Of a stretch of DNA of 64,000 bases, positions 26,001-34,496 are shown piece after piece. The notes under the pieces are model-generated. The model worked only from the letters and a program-made list of their open reading frames with translations. It was not told the DNA's origin and searched no databases. Every line of letters starts with the position of its first letter. Position 1 is the first letter of the stretch. The position numbers and the translations under genes were made by a program. The DNA is taken from assembly GCF_000147335.1 (NCBI RefSeq), contig NC_014501.1:2123501-2187500 (forward strand), given 5' to 3'. The stretch is from Gloeothece verrucosa PCC 7822. GTDB taxonomy: Bacteria; Cyanobacteriota; Cyanobacteriia; Cyanobacteriales; Microcystaceae.

Positions 26001-26009
26001 TCCTCACAC
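26001..26009 (-). promoter_or_regulatory. Probable Yfr1 sRNA target over the Shine-Dalgarno (porin copy 2)
   Basis: It has the same GTGTGAGGA on the coding strand, 9-18 bases before the ATG, as in copy 1; the flanking leader is conserved between copies for about 30 bp and then diverges. Confidence 0.5.
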
Positions 26010-26217
26010 ACCTAATCTGGATTGAGATATGGTTGTAACCAACTAAATTTTATAATAATTAACTTAATTTTAGTTTAAATATTTTCTTTTAAGTCAAGGC
26101 TTAAAAATATTTTGGGCTTTTTTAAAGTTTTTATTGCTTAACAGTTACGTATTTGACGATTATCATTATTTTTATTAATCCTCTCTTAATCTCCCATAAA
26201 ATAGATTAGTAAATTTA

Positions 26218-26247
26218 GCGTTATTTTTTAGTTATCTTTAGGTTAAT
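26218..26247 (-). promoter_or_regulatory. Candidate SphR (Pho) box upstream of porin copy 2
   Basis: Read on the minus strand, ATTAACCT, GATAACTA and AATAACGC are separated by AAA each time, giving three 8-bp units at 11-bp spacing. Cyanobacterial Pho boxes are three such repeats of PyTTAACC-like units. The first unit fits well, the others poorly. It lies about 230 bp upstream of the porin start. Confidence 0.3.
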
Positions 26248-26308
26248 TTTGTGCATAGTCAATAGTCAATAGTTTTTCTCTAACCTCTTCTTCTCCCCTA
26301 CTCGCTAC

Positions 26309-26977
26309 TTAACCGCGATGACCCGTAACAATATAAGAAACTCGTTGAGCTATATTGGTCGCATGATCCGCCATTCTTTCTAAATGACGAATTACCAACC
26401 CCATCAACAAAATTGGTTCTACTACCCCCTTAATATCGCGCTGATAAGCCAATGTTTCATAAAGACGGTCATAAGCATCATCGACCGTATCATCTAACTG
26501 TTTTACCTTGTTGCCTGCATCCCCATCCAAATCAGCTAAAGCGACTAAACTGGTGGCTAACATCAACTGAGCATGAAGAGACATAGACTCTATCTCTTTG
26601 AGACAACTATGAGGAGGATAACCAAAGAGTTTAATGGCTATTTCGCCTAAATCTTTGGCATAATCGCCAATTCGCTCTAAATCTCGAATCAATTGCATAA
26701 AAGCACTTAATAAACGTAAATCTTGAGCCACTGGTGCTTGAAGGGTCATTAAAGTGGCACAATCTAATTCGATTTGTCGATAATAGCGGTCAATTTGTTT
26801 ATCATTATCCTTAATTTTCTGGACTACCTCAAGATTTCGTTCAAATAAACCTTGATGACTCATGCGAAAAGACTCTTCCACAAGAGTGCCCATACGTAAA
26901 ACATCTTGCTCTAGTCGTTTGAGACAGCGCTCAAAATAGGTTCGTTCAGGATGGTTAGTTTGAGTAGATAAGTTCAC
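26309..26977 (-). CDS. phoU: Phosphate signalling regulator PhoU
   Basis: The 222-residue all-helical protein has the two PhoU repeats with typical motifs (LRMGTLVEESFRMS, RIGDYAKDLGEI, and in the second half ERMADHATNIAQRV). PhoU is a cytoplasmic negative regulator connecting the Pst transporter with the SphS-type sensor kinase. The start is a GTG at 26977; family alignments begin close to this point. It follows sphS in the same direction (90 bp) and is presumably in the same regulon. No pst genes are in the window. Confidence 0.93.
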   Translation of the reverse strand: MNLSTQTNHPERTYFERCLKRLEQDVLRMGTLVEESFRMSHQGLFERNLEVVQKIKDNDKQIDRYYRQIELDCATLMTLQAPVAQDLRLLSAFMQLIRDLERIGDYAKDLGEIAIKLFGYPPHSCLKEIESMSLHAQLMLATSLVALADLDGDAGNKVKQLDDTVDDAYDRLYETLAYQRDIKGVVEPILLMGLVIRHLERMADHATNIAQRVSYIVTGHRG

Positions 26978-27067
26978 TGGCTAATAGCTAATTTAAGATT
27001 ATATTTACAGTAATAACAAGAAAATACAGCTTTTAGTGACCAGTGGTGTTGTAAAATTGCTGCTGAA

Positions 27068-28417
27068 TCAGCCAGAGGCTCTTTCAGATGCCGGCGGCTC
27101 TTTTAAGAGTTTGATTTGCATCCAAGCTCCCCCAGTTTCCGGAGAGTTTTTCGCTTGTACGCTTCCCCCATGAGCCTGTATAATTTGTTGGACGATGGCT
27201 AATCCTAGCCCGCTTCCATGACGCGAAGAGTCCGGTTCAGAAGTTTTTCTGGCTCTAGAAGGTTCCCCGCGATACAATCGGTCAAAAACATAGGGGAGAT
27301 CAGACTCAAGAAAGCCTTCACCACAGTCTATGATATCTATCATAATTACTTTCTCCAATAAAGCAGCAGATTGAGTAGTCGATGCTGTGTCAGGAGTCAT
27401 CACTTCCACTAAAATAGGACTGTGATCGGGACTATGTTTAATGGCATTATCAAATAAGTTCACAAAAACCTGTGTTAAGCGTTCCTGGTCTCCTTCTAAA
27501 GGTAAATGTTCAGGACCCGAATAGCTAAAGGTAATGCTCTTTTGTCTGGCTAATGGGGTTAATGTGGCCCAAGCGGAATCCATTAATTCTTTTAAATCTA
27601 AAGTTTGGTAATGGAGAGACTGACTGGGGTCTTCCTGTAACTGAGAAATTTCTAACCAATCTTGTACCAACTTCATTAAGCGCTCAATTTCCTTGAGCAT
27701 TTGCTCTACCCATCGGCGTTCTGGGTTTTGTAGCCGCTTTTGCAAAGCTTCCGCTAACAAAGAGATAGAGGTTAAAGGGGTTCTGAGTTCGTGAGTGAGG
27801 TCAGAAAAAGCGCGGTCCCGACTACGGGATAATTCTACCAGGGGTTGCTGATTTTCTAAAAATACTCCCACTTGTCCGTTCGCAAGCGGAAAACTAGAAG
27901 CCTTTAGGGCCACTGAGGTTTGATAAAGTTTAGGGGTTTGATCTTCGTTTAAATGATTCTTGGTGGCATACTGACTCGGATAGAAGGTCCATTCTCGCAC
28001 TTGAGAAATTTGAGACGAGCGAGTCTGTTCGATTAACTGATCTAACTCATAAGAACGAACCAACTCTAAGAGTAAACGAATGTGTCCAGGTTGCCAACGA
28101 TCAATCCTGAGCAACTCTCTAGCTACTGCATTACACCATAACAGTTGATTATCTCCATCTAGCAGTAAATAGCCAATAGGGGCTAAATCTAAGATAACTT
28201 TTTGGTCATCGATGGTTTTCTGTAGCTGTTGTCGTTGTTGGTAAAGATAGGAAAGTTCTCGACGTACTAAAGACAACACCGGTAAAGAATGTATCAAGTC
28301 GGTGGTATCAGACAAAGTGGATAACATCCGTTTTAACTGGCGATTGAATCGGGATCTTTCCCAGTAGGCCAGGCCAATTCCTAGCAGGATTCCCAGGATA
28401 AAGGCAATTGTAGTCAT
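27068..28417 (-). CDS. sphS: Phosphate sensor histidine kinase, SphS/PhoR-like
   Basis: The 449-residue protein has a short hydrophobic N-terminus (IAFILGILLGIGLAYW), a PAS-like domain at about 75-140 (LDLAPIGYLLLDGDNQLLWCN), the H-box DLTHELRTPLTSI, the N-box NLFDNAIKHS, and the ATP-binding G-boxes DCGEGF and GSGLGLAIVQQ. Lacking an extracellular domain but anchored by the N-terminal helix, it matches the cyanobacterial SphS layout. It should autophosphorylate under phosphate limitation and pass phosphate to the regulator encoded upstream at 28507. The PhoU gene follows. Confidence 0.85.
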   Translation of the reverse strand: MTTIAFILGILLGIGLAYWERSRFNRQLKRMLSTLSDTTDLIHSLPVLSLVRRELSYLYQQRQQLQKTIDDQKVILDLAPIGYLLLDGDNQLLWCNAVARELLRIDRWQPGHIRLLLELVRSYELDQLIEQTRSSQISQVREWTFYPSQYATKNHLNEDQTPKLYQTSVALKASSFPLANGQVGVFLENQQPLVELSRSRDRAFSDLTHELRTPLTSISLLAEALQKRLQNPERRWVEQMLKEIERLMKLVQDWLEISQLQEDPSQSLHYQTLDLKELMDSAWATLTPLARQKSITFSYSGPEHLPLEGDQERLTQVFVNLFDNAIKHSPDHSPILVEVMTPDTASTTQSAALLEKVIMIDIIDCGEGFLESDLPYVFDRLYRGEPSRARKTSEPDSSRHGSGLGLAIVQQIIQAHGGSVQAKNSPETGGAWMQIKLLKEPPASERASG

Positions 28418-28487
28418 TTATCTAGGTGCATAGCGTGGTTGTTAGTCTTTAGCCTTTAGTCTTGGCCCTTTAATTCGCTTTTGACTA

Positions 28488-28506
28488 AAAACTAATGACT
28501 AATGAC
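28488..28506. repeat. Short TAATGAC heptamer array
   Basis: Two to three units (ACTAATGACTAATGACT) lie just downstream of the sphR stop codon, within the sphR-sphS gap. Confidence 0.8.
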
Positions 28507-29259
28507 TTACCCAAACCGATAACCAAAACCCCGAACCGTAATTAAATATTCTGGTTGACTAGGGTCCCGTTCTAATTTTTCCCGTAACCAGCGAATATGA
28601 ACATCTACGGTTTTGGTATCGCCTAAAAAATCGGGTCCCCAAACTTGTTCTATCAATTGTTCTCTAGACCAAACTCGACGGGGATAACTCATAAATAACT
28701 CTAGTAAACGAAACTCTTTAGGAGATAAGTTGATTTCTTCTCCTCTGACTAATACGCGGCATTCTTGAGTATAAAGCATAATATCCCGAAACTTTCGCAC
28801 GGGATTAGCAGAAATGGTACTAAAACTCTGGCGACGAAGTAATGCGCGGCATCTGGCGACTAATTCGCGCATACTAAAAGGTTTAGTCAGATAATCATCG
28901 GCCCCGACTTCTAACCCCAGAACCCGATCAGTTTCACTAACTTTAGCACTGAGAATTAAAATGGGGATGGTGTTGCCTTGATAACGGATCAGACGACAAA
29001 TATCCAAGCCATTGACAGAGGGTAGCATTAAATCTAACACTAATAAATCAAACAGTTTTTCTGATTCAACTGCATCTGACCCTTGTAATAATTCTAGGGC
29101 TGAGCGCCCATCAGAAGCACTTTTAACCTCATAACCCTCTTCTTCTAAGGCGAGAACTACCATATCTCGAATTACATCCTCGTCTTCTACGACCAGAATA
29201 CGATGGGTTTGAACTAAATCAGCGTTGGAAGACAGTTGAGGCACATCTAGAGATAACAT
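28507..29259 (-). CDS. sphR: Phosphate response regulator, SphR/PhoB-like (OmpR family)
   Basis: The 250-residue protein has a receiver domain with acidic pocket VVEDED, phosphoacceptor in LLVLDLMLP, conserved LSAK and switch KPF, then an OmpR/PhoB winged-helix DNA-binding domain with LSPKEFRLLELFM and the C-terminal RGFGYRFG. Together with the following sphS and phoU this is the phosphate-starvation two-component system. RpaB-like regulators look similar, but the neighbourhood favours SphR. Start is ATG 29259; divergent from the creatininase-like gene. Confidence 0.85.
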   Translation of the reverse strand: MLSLDVPQLSSNADLVQTHRILVVEDEDVIRDMVVLALEEEGYEVKSASDGRSALELLQGSDAVESEKLFDLLVLDLMLPSVNGLDICRLIRYQGNTIPILILSAKVSETDRVLGLEVGADDYLTKPFSMRELVARCRALLRRQSFSTISANPVRKFRDIMLYTQECRVLVRGEEINLSPKEFRLLELFMSYPRRVWSREQLIEQVWGPDFLGDTKTVDVHIRWLREKLERDPSQPEYLITVRGFGYRFG

Positions 29260-29319
29260 AAAAAACTTTTTTAGACCTTTCTATGCCAACATATACAACA
29301 AAAAGGGAGTTAATTGCCA

Positions 29320-30066
29320 ATGTTGTTACAACTAAGCACATGGCCAGAAGTTGAAAATTACCTAAGCTACTCCACTGGTATTATTATCCCGATTGGTTCA
29401 ACAGAGCAACATGGCCCCACTGGATTAATCGGAACTGATGCTATTTGTGCTGAGGTTATTGCTAAGGGAGTTGGGGAAGCTACTGCTGCGATGGTTGGCC
29501 CTACTCTCCATCTGGGTATGGCCTTACATCATACGGCTTTTTCGGGTACCATTAGCCTGCGTCCTTCCACCCTTATTCAAGTGGTGATGGATTATATCAC
29601 TTGTTTAGCTGTTTCGGGGTTTAGACGGTTTTTCTGGATCAATGGTCATGGCGGCAATATTGCGACCCTAAAAGCCGCTTTTGCAGAAACTTACTATCAC
29701 TTAGCTAATTTAAATATACCTCATGCTGATGAAATCCGATGTGAGATCGCTAACTGGTTTATGTGTCGAGAGGTTTATCAATTGGCTAAAAAATTGTATG
29801 GTGATCAAGAAGGGTCTCATGCTACCCCCTCTGAAGTGGCTTTAACCCAATTTGTTTATCCTGACTTGATTAAAACTGCAACCCTTGATACTCAAGTCGC
29901 TTCTGGATATCCTATTTATGGGGCGGCTGATTTTCGTCGTCATTATCCCGATGGACGCATGGGATCTAATCCGGCTTTGGCTACCCCTGAACAGGGCCAA
30001 CAGTTTTATCAATTAGCGGTTAAAGAACTGAGTAATTCTTATTTAGAATTTATCGCTAAAGCTTGA
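29320..30066 (+). CDS. Creatininase-family amidohydrolase
   Basis: The product (248 residues from ATG 29320, with AAGGGAG ten bases upstream; a TTG two codons earlier is too close to it) has the creatininase metal-ligand set: PIGSTEQHGP, GTDA, INGHGGN, and a late EGSHATPSE segment. Members cleave cyclic amides or modify peptides or cofactors using two metals; creatinine itself is unlikely to be the substrate in cyanobacteria. It is cytoplasmic, with no signal peptide. Transcription is divergent from sphR with 60 bp between the start codons. Confidence 0.85.
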   Translation: MLLQLSTWPEVENYLSYSTGIIIPIGSTEQHGPTGLIGTDAICAEVIAKGVGEATAAMVGPTLHLGMALHHTAFSGTISLRPSTLIQVVMDYITCLAVSGFRRFFWINGHGGNIATLKAAFAETYYHLANLNIPHADEIRCEIANWFMCREVYQLAKKLYGDQEGSHATPSEVALTQFVYPDLIKTATLDTQVASGYPIYGAADFRRHYPDGRMGSNPALATPEQGQQFYQLAVKELSNSYLEFIAKA

Positions 30067-30515
30067 AAGAGCGTTTTTAATGGTCAGCCGTTAAAATTTA
30101 TAACTCATCGGTGATTAAAGTTAACGGCTAACGGTTCCCTACACTCTAACTGACTCGTTCGGTCATTGATAAAATATTGTCATTATAATTTGCTTTGCTC
30201 TTGCTTAAGCAAAGGGTTTTGAGAGAGAAATCTCTGTTAAAAATTTCTCGGCAGTTGCTCTAAGAGCCGAATCTTTCGCTGGTTCGGCCTATTCTGGTAT
30301 AGAAATAAACAAATCGTTTTAGTTGGCAGGGAACAGTTATCTATAATTATAGCTCAAATAGCTGTTAATTTTTATTGCTCATGAATTCGACAGTTAATTC
30401 TACATCTTTAAAAGAAATCGATACAATTACAATAGCAGGGTTATCAAACAGATGTCCTGTTAAAACGTGAAGTTATTGACCAAAATAGCTAGACATTTTT
30501 AAGGCTGATCCAACC
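30067..30515. other. 449-bp gap without a convincing gene
   Basis: Two stem-loops can be drawn: CTTTGC/GCAAAG near 30192-30215 and GCCGAA/TTCGGC near 30267-30290. A 29-codon frame at 30380 lacks supporting features. The 3' part should hold the promoter of the 91-residue gene. Confidence 0.5.
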
Positions 30516-30791
30516 ATGATAGAATCCTCTGCCAGTGTAATCGAAGAATTGGAATTACCTCGAGAACAGAGAGTAAACCAACTAAGAAACTTAATCGACA
30601 CTCTACGCATTGCTGATGAAATTGCAAGTAAAGGTTACTTAATCACTAGCTCTGAACTTGCTGATTTAATGGATATCAATGCCAGCGCTGTTACCAGTCG
30701 AGGCGATCACTGGTCTTGGCGTAATTGGGTGGTATCTCGTGTTAGACGAGAGGGTAATCAAATCCTCTGGCAATTAGAGCGCGTTGATTAA
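30516..30791 (+). CDS. Conserved-looking 91-residue protein, possible helix-turn-helix
   Basis: The product contains a helical N-terminus (LELPREQRVNQLRNLIDTLR) and a segment, DEIASKGYLITSSELADLMD then NASAVTSRG, that could form a helix-turn-helix, followed by a basic WSWRNWVVSRVRREG. The size and motif suggest a small DNA-binding protein, but I do not recognise a named family. Start is ATG 30516. Confidence 0.65.
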   Translation: MIESSASVIEELELPREQRVNQLRNLIDTLRIADEIASKGYLITSSELADLMDINASAVTSRGDHWSWRNWVVSRVRREGNQILWQLERVD

Positions 30792-30793
30792 CA

Positions 30794-30824
30794 ATTAGTC
30801 ATTAGTCATTAGTCAATAGTTATT
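30794..30824. repeat. AGTCATT heptamer array
   Basis: Four degenerate units (TTAGTCATTAGTCATTAGTC) directly follow the stop codon of the 91-residue gene; a second short array of the opposite orientation is near 30931-30950. Confidence 0.8.
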
Positions 30825-30978
30825 GGTGCTTATTTTAGGGACATCGGTTACCTAACAGTGGGCCCATTTAACTAACGGCTACTTCAAACCTCCCTTGGCT
30901 ACAGCCTTTGATGAGTGATTTGCTGAGTCGGTGACTAATGACTAATGGGCACTTTTCCTGTGCTACCCTACTGACTAA

Positions 30979-32169
30979 TCATGAATAAATTCTGCCACGC
31001 CATTGAGTCGGCCTTTGAGAAGCCGATAAAGCAATTCTGATAACTGCTAAAGGATCAGCAAGCGGCGAGAGCCAAAATAACCAACTTGCCGGACCCGAAG
31101 CCGAACACCGGTAATAAGAAGGATAAATGGCCCAAAGTAAGGCAAATCGAATCAGCACTAAAAATAAATTTAACCCGAGAGCTAATTTTAAGCTGGGGAA
31201 AGAATACCCGAGTCCCAAACAAATGCTTCCTACTACAGACAACAATAACGGTAACCCTTGAGTACAAATTAGTAACCCTAAGTCTCCCCATAATTGCTCT
31301 TGAGTTGAAGCATCTTTAAGGTCTAGTGAGCGCCCCCAGCCGGACCAAGTATCTTCAAAGCCGTTATACATCCGCACTCGGATGACTTTGGCCCCATCTA
31401 AAAATCCGACTTTGTAGCCCTGAGTTGCGGCATAGCGAGCTAAAGTAACATCATCACAAAAAGAACTCGCTGCACTTTCATACCCGCCGAGTTGTTCTAA
31501 AACCTCACGACGGGACAAGAAACATTGACCATTAGCCATCACAGTATTCGGGTTTGACTCTCTGGCCCCGGCAGAGTCAAAACGGTAAAGTAACGTCATC
31601 AGTAAAGCGGGTTGTAACCACCATTCCCCAGGATATTTCAAAATAAACTGAGGCGAAAGGGAAACAATATCATAACCTTCTTCTTCGGCCACTTTGACTA
31701 TACTCGCAATTAGACCCGGTTGAGGTTGAGTATCGGCATCAATGCCCAAAATCCAGCGACTTTTCGGGGAACTTTGCAAAAAACCCGTATGTAACGCCCA
31801 AGGACGACCGACCCAACCCGAGGGTAAGGGGCCATCATTGAGTAAACGGAAACGGGGATCAAAATGAGCAACCGCTTGAACCCGTTCGGGGGTTCCATCA
31901 GTGGAATGGCTATCCACCACCAGAATTTCTCGCACTTCGTAACTTTGCTGACTCAACCCTTCGAGACAGGGAGCTATGCGTTCCACTTCGTTTAAAGTGG
32001 GAACCACCACACTGACGGACCCCAATAAATCCGGATGGGGCTGTTTTGCCTCCAGAGGGGGGCGACGAAAAGGACCTTTTAAGAGACGGGCGAGTAAAAT
32101 TAGGGTAGCTGTACCCTGGAATAGTAACAAAACCAGGGCGCTAACCGCTAGAATGGCCTCAATCAACAA
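30979..32169 (-). CDS. cruG: Carotenoid 2'-O-glycosyltransferase CruG
   Basis: The 396-residue GT2 enzyme has an N-terminal membrane helix, the GT-A fold with VSVVVPTLNEVERI, ILVVDSHSTDGT and the metal-binding GIDADTQPQ, plus C-terminal TM helices. CruG attaches sugar to the 2'-hydroxyl of myxol-type carotenoids in the membrane. It directly follows cruF: the cruF stop TAA abuts a TTG start for this frame, and GGAGG lies ten bases before it, so TTG is well supported and the genes are coupled. Confidence 0.88.
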   Translation of the reverse strand: MLIEAILAVSALVLLLFQGTATLILLARLLKGPFRRPPLEAKQPHPDLLGSVSVVVPTLNEVERIAPCLEGLSQQSYEVREILVVDSHSTDGTPERVQAVAHFDPRFRLLNDGPLPSGWVGRPWALHTGFLQSSPKSRWILGIDADTQPQPGLIASIVKVAEEEGYDIVSLSPQFILKYPGEWWLQPALLMTLLYRFDSAGARESNPNTVMANGQCFLSRREVLEQLGGYESAASSFCDDVTLARYAATQGYKVGFLDGAKVIRVRMYNGFEDTWSGWGRSLDLKDASTQEQLWGDLGLLICTQGLPLLLSVVGSICLGLGYSFPSLKLALGLNLFLVLIRFALLWAIYPSYYRCSASGPASWLFWLSPLADPLAVIRIALSASQRPTQWRGRIYS

Positions 32170-33114
32170 TTATTGCTTTCCTCCAACAGAAACTATCGGC
32201 ATTTTTTCCGAGGGATATTCATTGACTGTAGCCTGAATCGGGAGCGAATCAATGGTTTCTGTTTTGGCGGCTTTTAGATACAAACTGATAAGAGGAATCA
32301 CGCCTGTGATTATCCCAAGTAAGATGGGGGGGTAAATTCCCACTGCCGTACTCATAATAGCCGCAAAAGCAAAGTTACTTAAATACATAACCAAGGGTAA
32401 GTTTAAGTCAGTTTTCCGTAGCCTTAAGGGTTTGATATTCCAGATTAGAGTAGCTACAGTCATATAAACCACTCCGGTTCCAAACCAGCCGGCAAAATTT
32501 TGATAGGGCATCCCAAAAAATGCGCCCGGTTGGTCCCAAACCCAAAAGGGCATAGCCGTTTGACTCATGGCCGGATCTAAAACAAAATCCCATGAGGTCA
32601 ATAATACAGACCCAATGACGATGGCTGTTGCTTGTTTAACCCAACTGGCTACTTGAAACTGATTAAGTCCGATTCGGGCAATAATATAAGCACTAAAGCC
32701 CAAATAAAACCATGATAGAGGGATAGTAAAAGGAACTAGCCCTGCAATTTTATAGCCTAAACCTGTCAAATAACGATAATGACCAAAGGGAAATCCCGTG
32801 CTAGTGCCTAATAATTCACTCCCCAAAGATAAACCCACTGCCGGGATCATAAATCCTAACCAATGCCATACCCCTACTGTACGATAGGCATAAACAGCTA
32901 CGGCTGCCATACCCAGGAGCATATAAACAACTCCACCGCCAGCTAAAGACCAAGCAAAGGCTGTTTTGCCTATTTCTGGGAGTTTAGCGATTAAATCGGG
33001 GTTGGGTAAGACGATTAACAGTCCGGCTAACCCAAAGGCCATCGAAAAAAGATGGCCCCATAGCAAACTCTTTTCTACACTAATCACTTGCTTCATTGTC
33101 TCGCTGATTTCCAC
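32170..33114 (-). CDS. cruF: Carotenoid 1',2'-hydratase CruF
   Basis: The 314-residue integral membrane protein has seven or so hydrophobic helices and DUF422 hallmarks (GFPFGHYRYL, PFTIPLSWFYLGFSAY, TSWDFVLDPAMS). CruF adds water to the psi end of gamma-carotene derivatives on the way to myxol glycosides and is commonly paired with cruG as here. The frame begins with GTG 33114; an ATG six codons later (33096) is an equally possible start. Confidence 0.9.
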   Translation of the reverse strand: MEISETMKQVISVEKSLLWGHLFSMAFGLAGLLIVLPNPDLIAKLPEIGKTAFAWSLAGGGVVYMLLGMAAVAVYAYRTVGVWHWLGFMIPAVGLSLGSELLGTSTGFPFGHYRYLTGLGYKIAGLVPFTIPLSWFYLGFSAYIIARIGLNQFQVASWVKQATAIVIGSVLLTSWDFVLDPAMSQTAMPFWVWDQPGAFFGMPYQNFAGWFGTGVVYMTVATLIWNIKPLRLRKTDLNLPLVMYLSNFAFAAIMSTAVGIYPPILLGIITGVIPLISLYLKAAKTETIDSLPIQATVNEYPSEKMPIVSVGGKQ

Positions 33115-33461
33115 TTGGCTGATTAGTTTCTAGTTTACAAATCTTCATCAATAAATGTAACAAAAAATTAAAAAAAATCTTAATTTTTTTTGAGTAGAGT
33201 ACAAAAAGCCAGGTAACTCAGCAAAAGAAGTTTCAAAGTTTTCGGCAAAAGTCAAGCCAGGGTTACAAAAAAATGGTTAAGATAAACCCCCAACTAATCT
33301 GCATAGTAGTACAGCGAAGCGAAAAATCTACAGAGAAACTACCATAACAATCACCTAAAACAAATTTGTCTGCTCCTGAGTCGCCTAATTCCTTGATGGT
33401 ACTATTGGCAAAAAGTGCTTTAAAATGACTTTAAAAACCGTTTGCAAAGACTAAAGATCAA
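33115..33461. other. 347-bp divergent intergenic region
   Basis: This is the promoter region for cruF (minus) and the hydrolase at 33462 (plus). It has A/T-rich tracts (33165-33195) but no repeats, hairpins or frames that I can support. Confidence 0.6.
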
Positions 33462-34349
33462 ATGACCACAAAGCAAGTGGGTTTAACTCACCCCCTAGAA
33501 AAACTGGACTGGGAATGGCGAGGCCATCAAATTCAATACATGGTTATGGGAGTAGGACAACCCTTGCTATTAATTCATGGGTTTGGTGCTTCTATTGGCC
33601 ATTGGCGCAAAAATATTCCTGTTCTGGCCGAAAAAGGTTATCGTGTGTTTGCCCTAGATTTATTAGGATTTGGTAACTCAGATAAACCTGTCCTAAATTA
33701 CACTCTAGAGCTATGGCAGGCCCAAATACGGGATTTTTGGGCGGCTCATATCCAAAAACCTACCGTATTTGTGGGGAACTCCATTGGCGGCTTATTGAGT
33801 TTAATGGTGATGACAGATTATCCTGAAATCAGTGCCGGTGGGGTATTGATTAATTGCGCTGGCGGACTCAATCACCGTCCTGATGAGTTAAATTTGCCCT
33901 TAAGGTTAATTATGGGGACATTTACTAAATTGGTGAGTTCTCCGCTAACGGGTAAATTTCTTTTTAATCGCATCCGCCAAAAACATCGTATTCGCAATAC
34001 GCTATATCAAGTGTATCGAGATAGAAAGGCAGTTACTGATGAGCTAGTAGAAATATTGTATCAACCCTCCTGTGATCCAACCGCCCAGCAGGTGTTTGCC
34101 TCTGTCCTCTCTGCGCCGGCTGGACCGAAACCAACGGATTTATTACCTAAGCTACAACATCCTTTATTAGTATTATGGGGAGATAAAGACCCTTGGACTC
34201 CGATTAAAGGGGCGAAGATTTATCAAGAAAGAGCGAATCTCGGTCTAGATGTTGAATTTTATGCTATCCCGGATGCTGGTCATTGTCCCCATGATGAAAA
34301 CCCAGAAATGGTGAATGAGTTAATTTTAAAATGGTTGGATAAACTTTAA
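33462..34349 (+). CDS. Alpha/beta-fold hydrolase, paralog of the 15869 gene
   Basis: The 295-residue protein has oxyanion LIHGFGASIGHWRKN (about 38-52), nucleophile elbow GNSIGG (Ser about residue 108), acid in WGDKDPWTP and His in AGHCPHDE. It shares motifs and length with the product at 15869-16792, so the two are paralogs. Both look like cytosolic or membrane-associated esterases of the alpha/beta superfamily with unknown substrate. It is divergent from cruF. Confidence 0.8.
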   Translation: MTTKQVGLTHPLEKLDWEWRGHQIQYMVMGVGQPLLLIHGFGASIGHWRKNIPVLAEKGYRVFALDLLGFGNSDKPVLNYTLELWQAQIRDFWAAHIQKPTVFVGNSIGGLLSLMVMTDYPEISAGGVLINCAGGLNHRPDELNLPLRLIMGTFTKLVSSPLTGKFLFNRIRQKHRIRNTLYQVYRDRKAVTDELVEILYQPSCDPTAQQVFASVLSAPAGPKPTDLLPKLQHPLLVLWGDKDPWTPIKGAKIYQERANLGLDVEFYAIPDAGHCPHDENPEMVNELILKWLDKL

Positions 34350-34496
34350 TCCAAATATTAAGAAGAAAAATTTGAGGGAAAAAAAGAGTAGGTCGCTTTT
34401 AAAAAGCCGGTTTTTTCCCTTTCTCCAATAAAATAGGGTTAATGAATTAATAGCTGTCTGTAGCCCATACTCATTAAAAAACTTTTTCAGCAGGCC

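Larger units (their letters stand above)
25992..26308. other. 317-bp gap between porin copy 2 and phoU
   Basis: This holds the porin leader (26001-26009, Yfr1-like target), an AT-rich promoter region, a candidate Pho box (26218-26247) and a short AGTCAAT repeat near 26258-26272. No gene is seen. Confidence 0.7.

Noticed and set aside
30380..30469. 29-codon frame in the gap before the 91-residue gene
   Set aside because: No ribosome-binding site, no hydrophobic or other pattern, and no sign of a real product.
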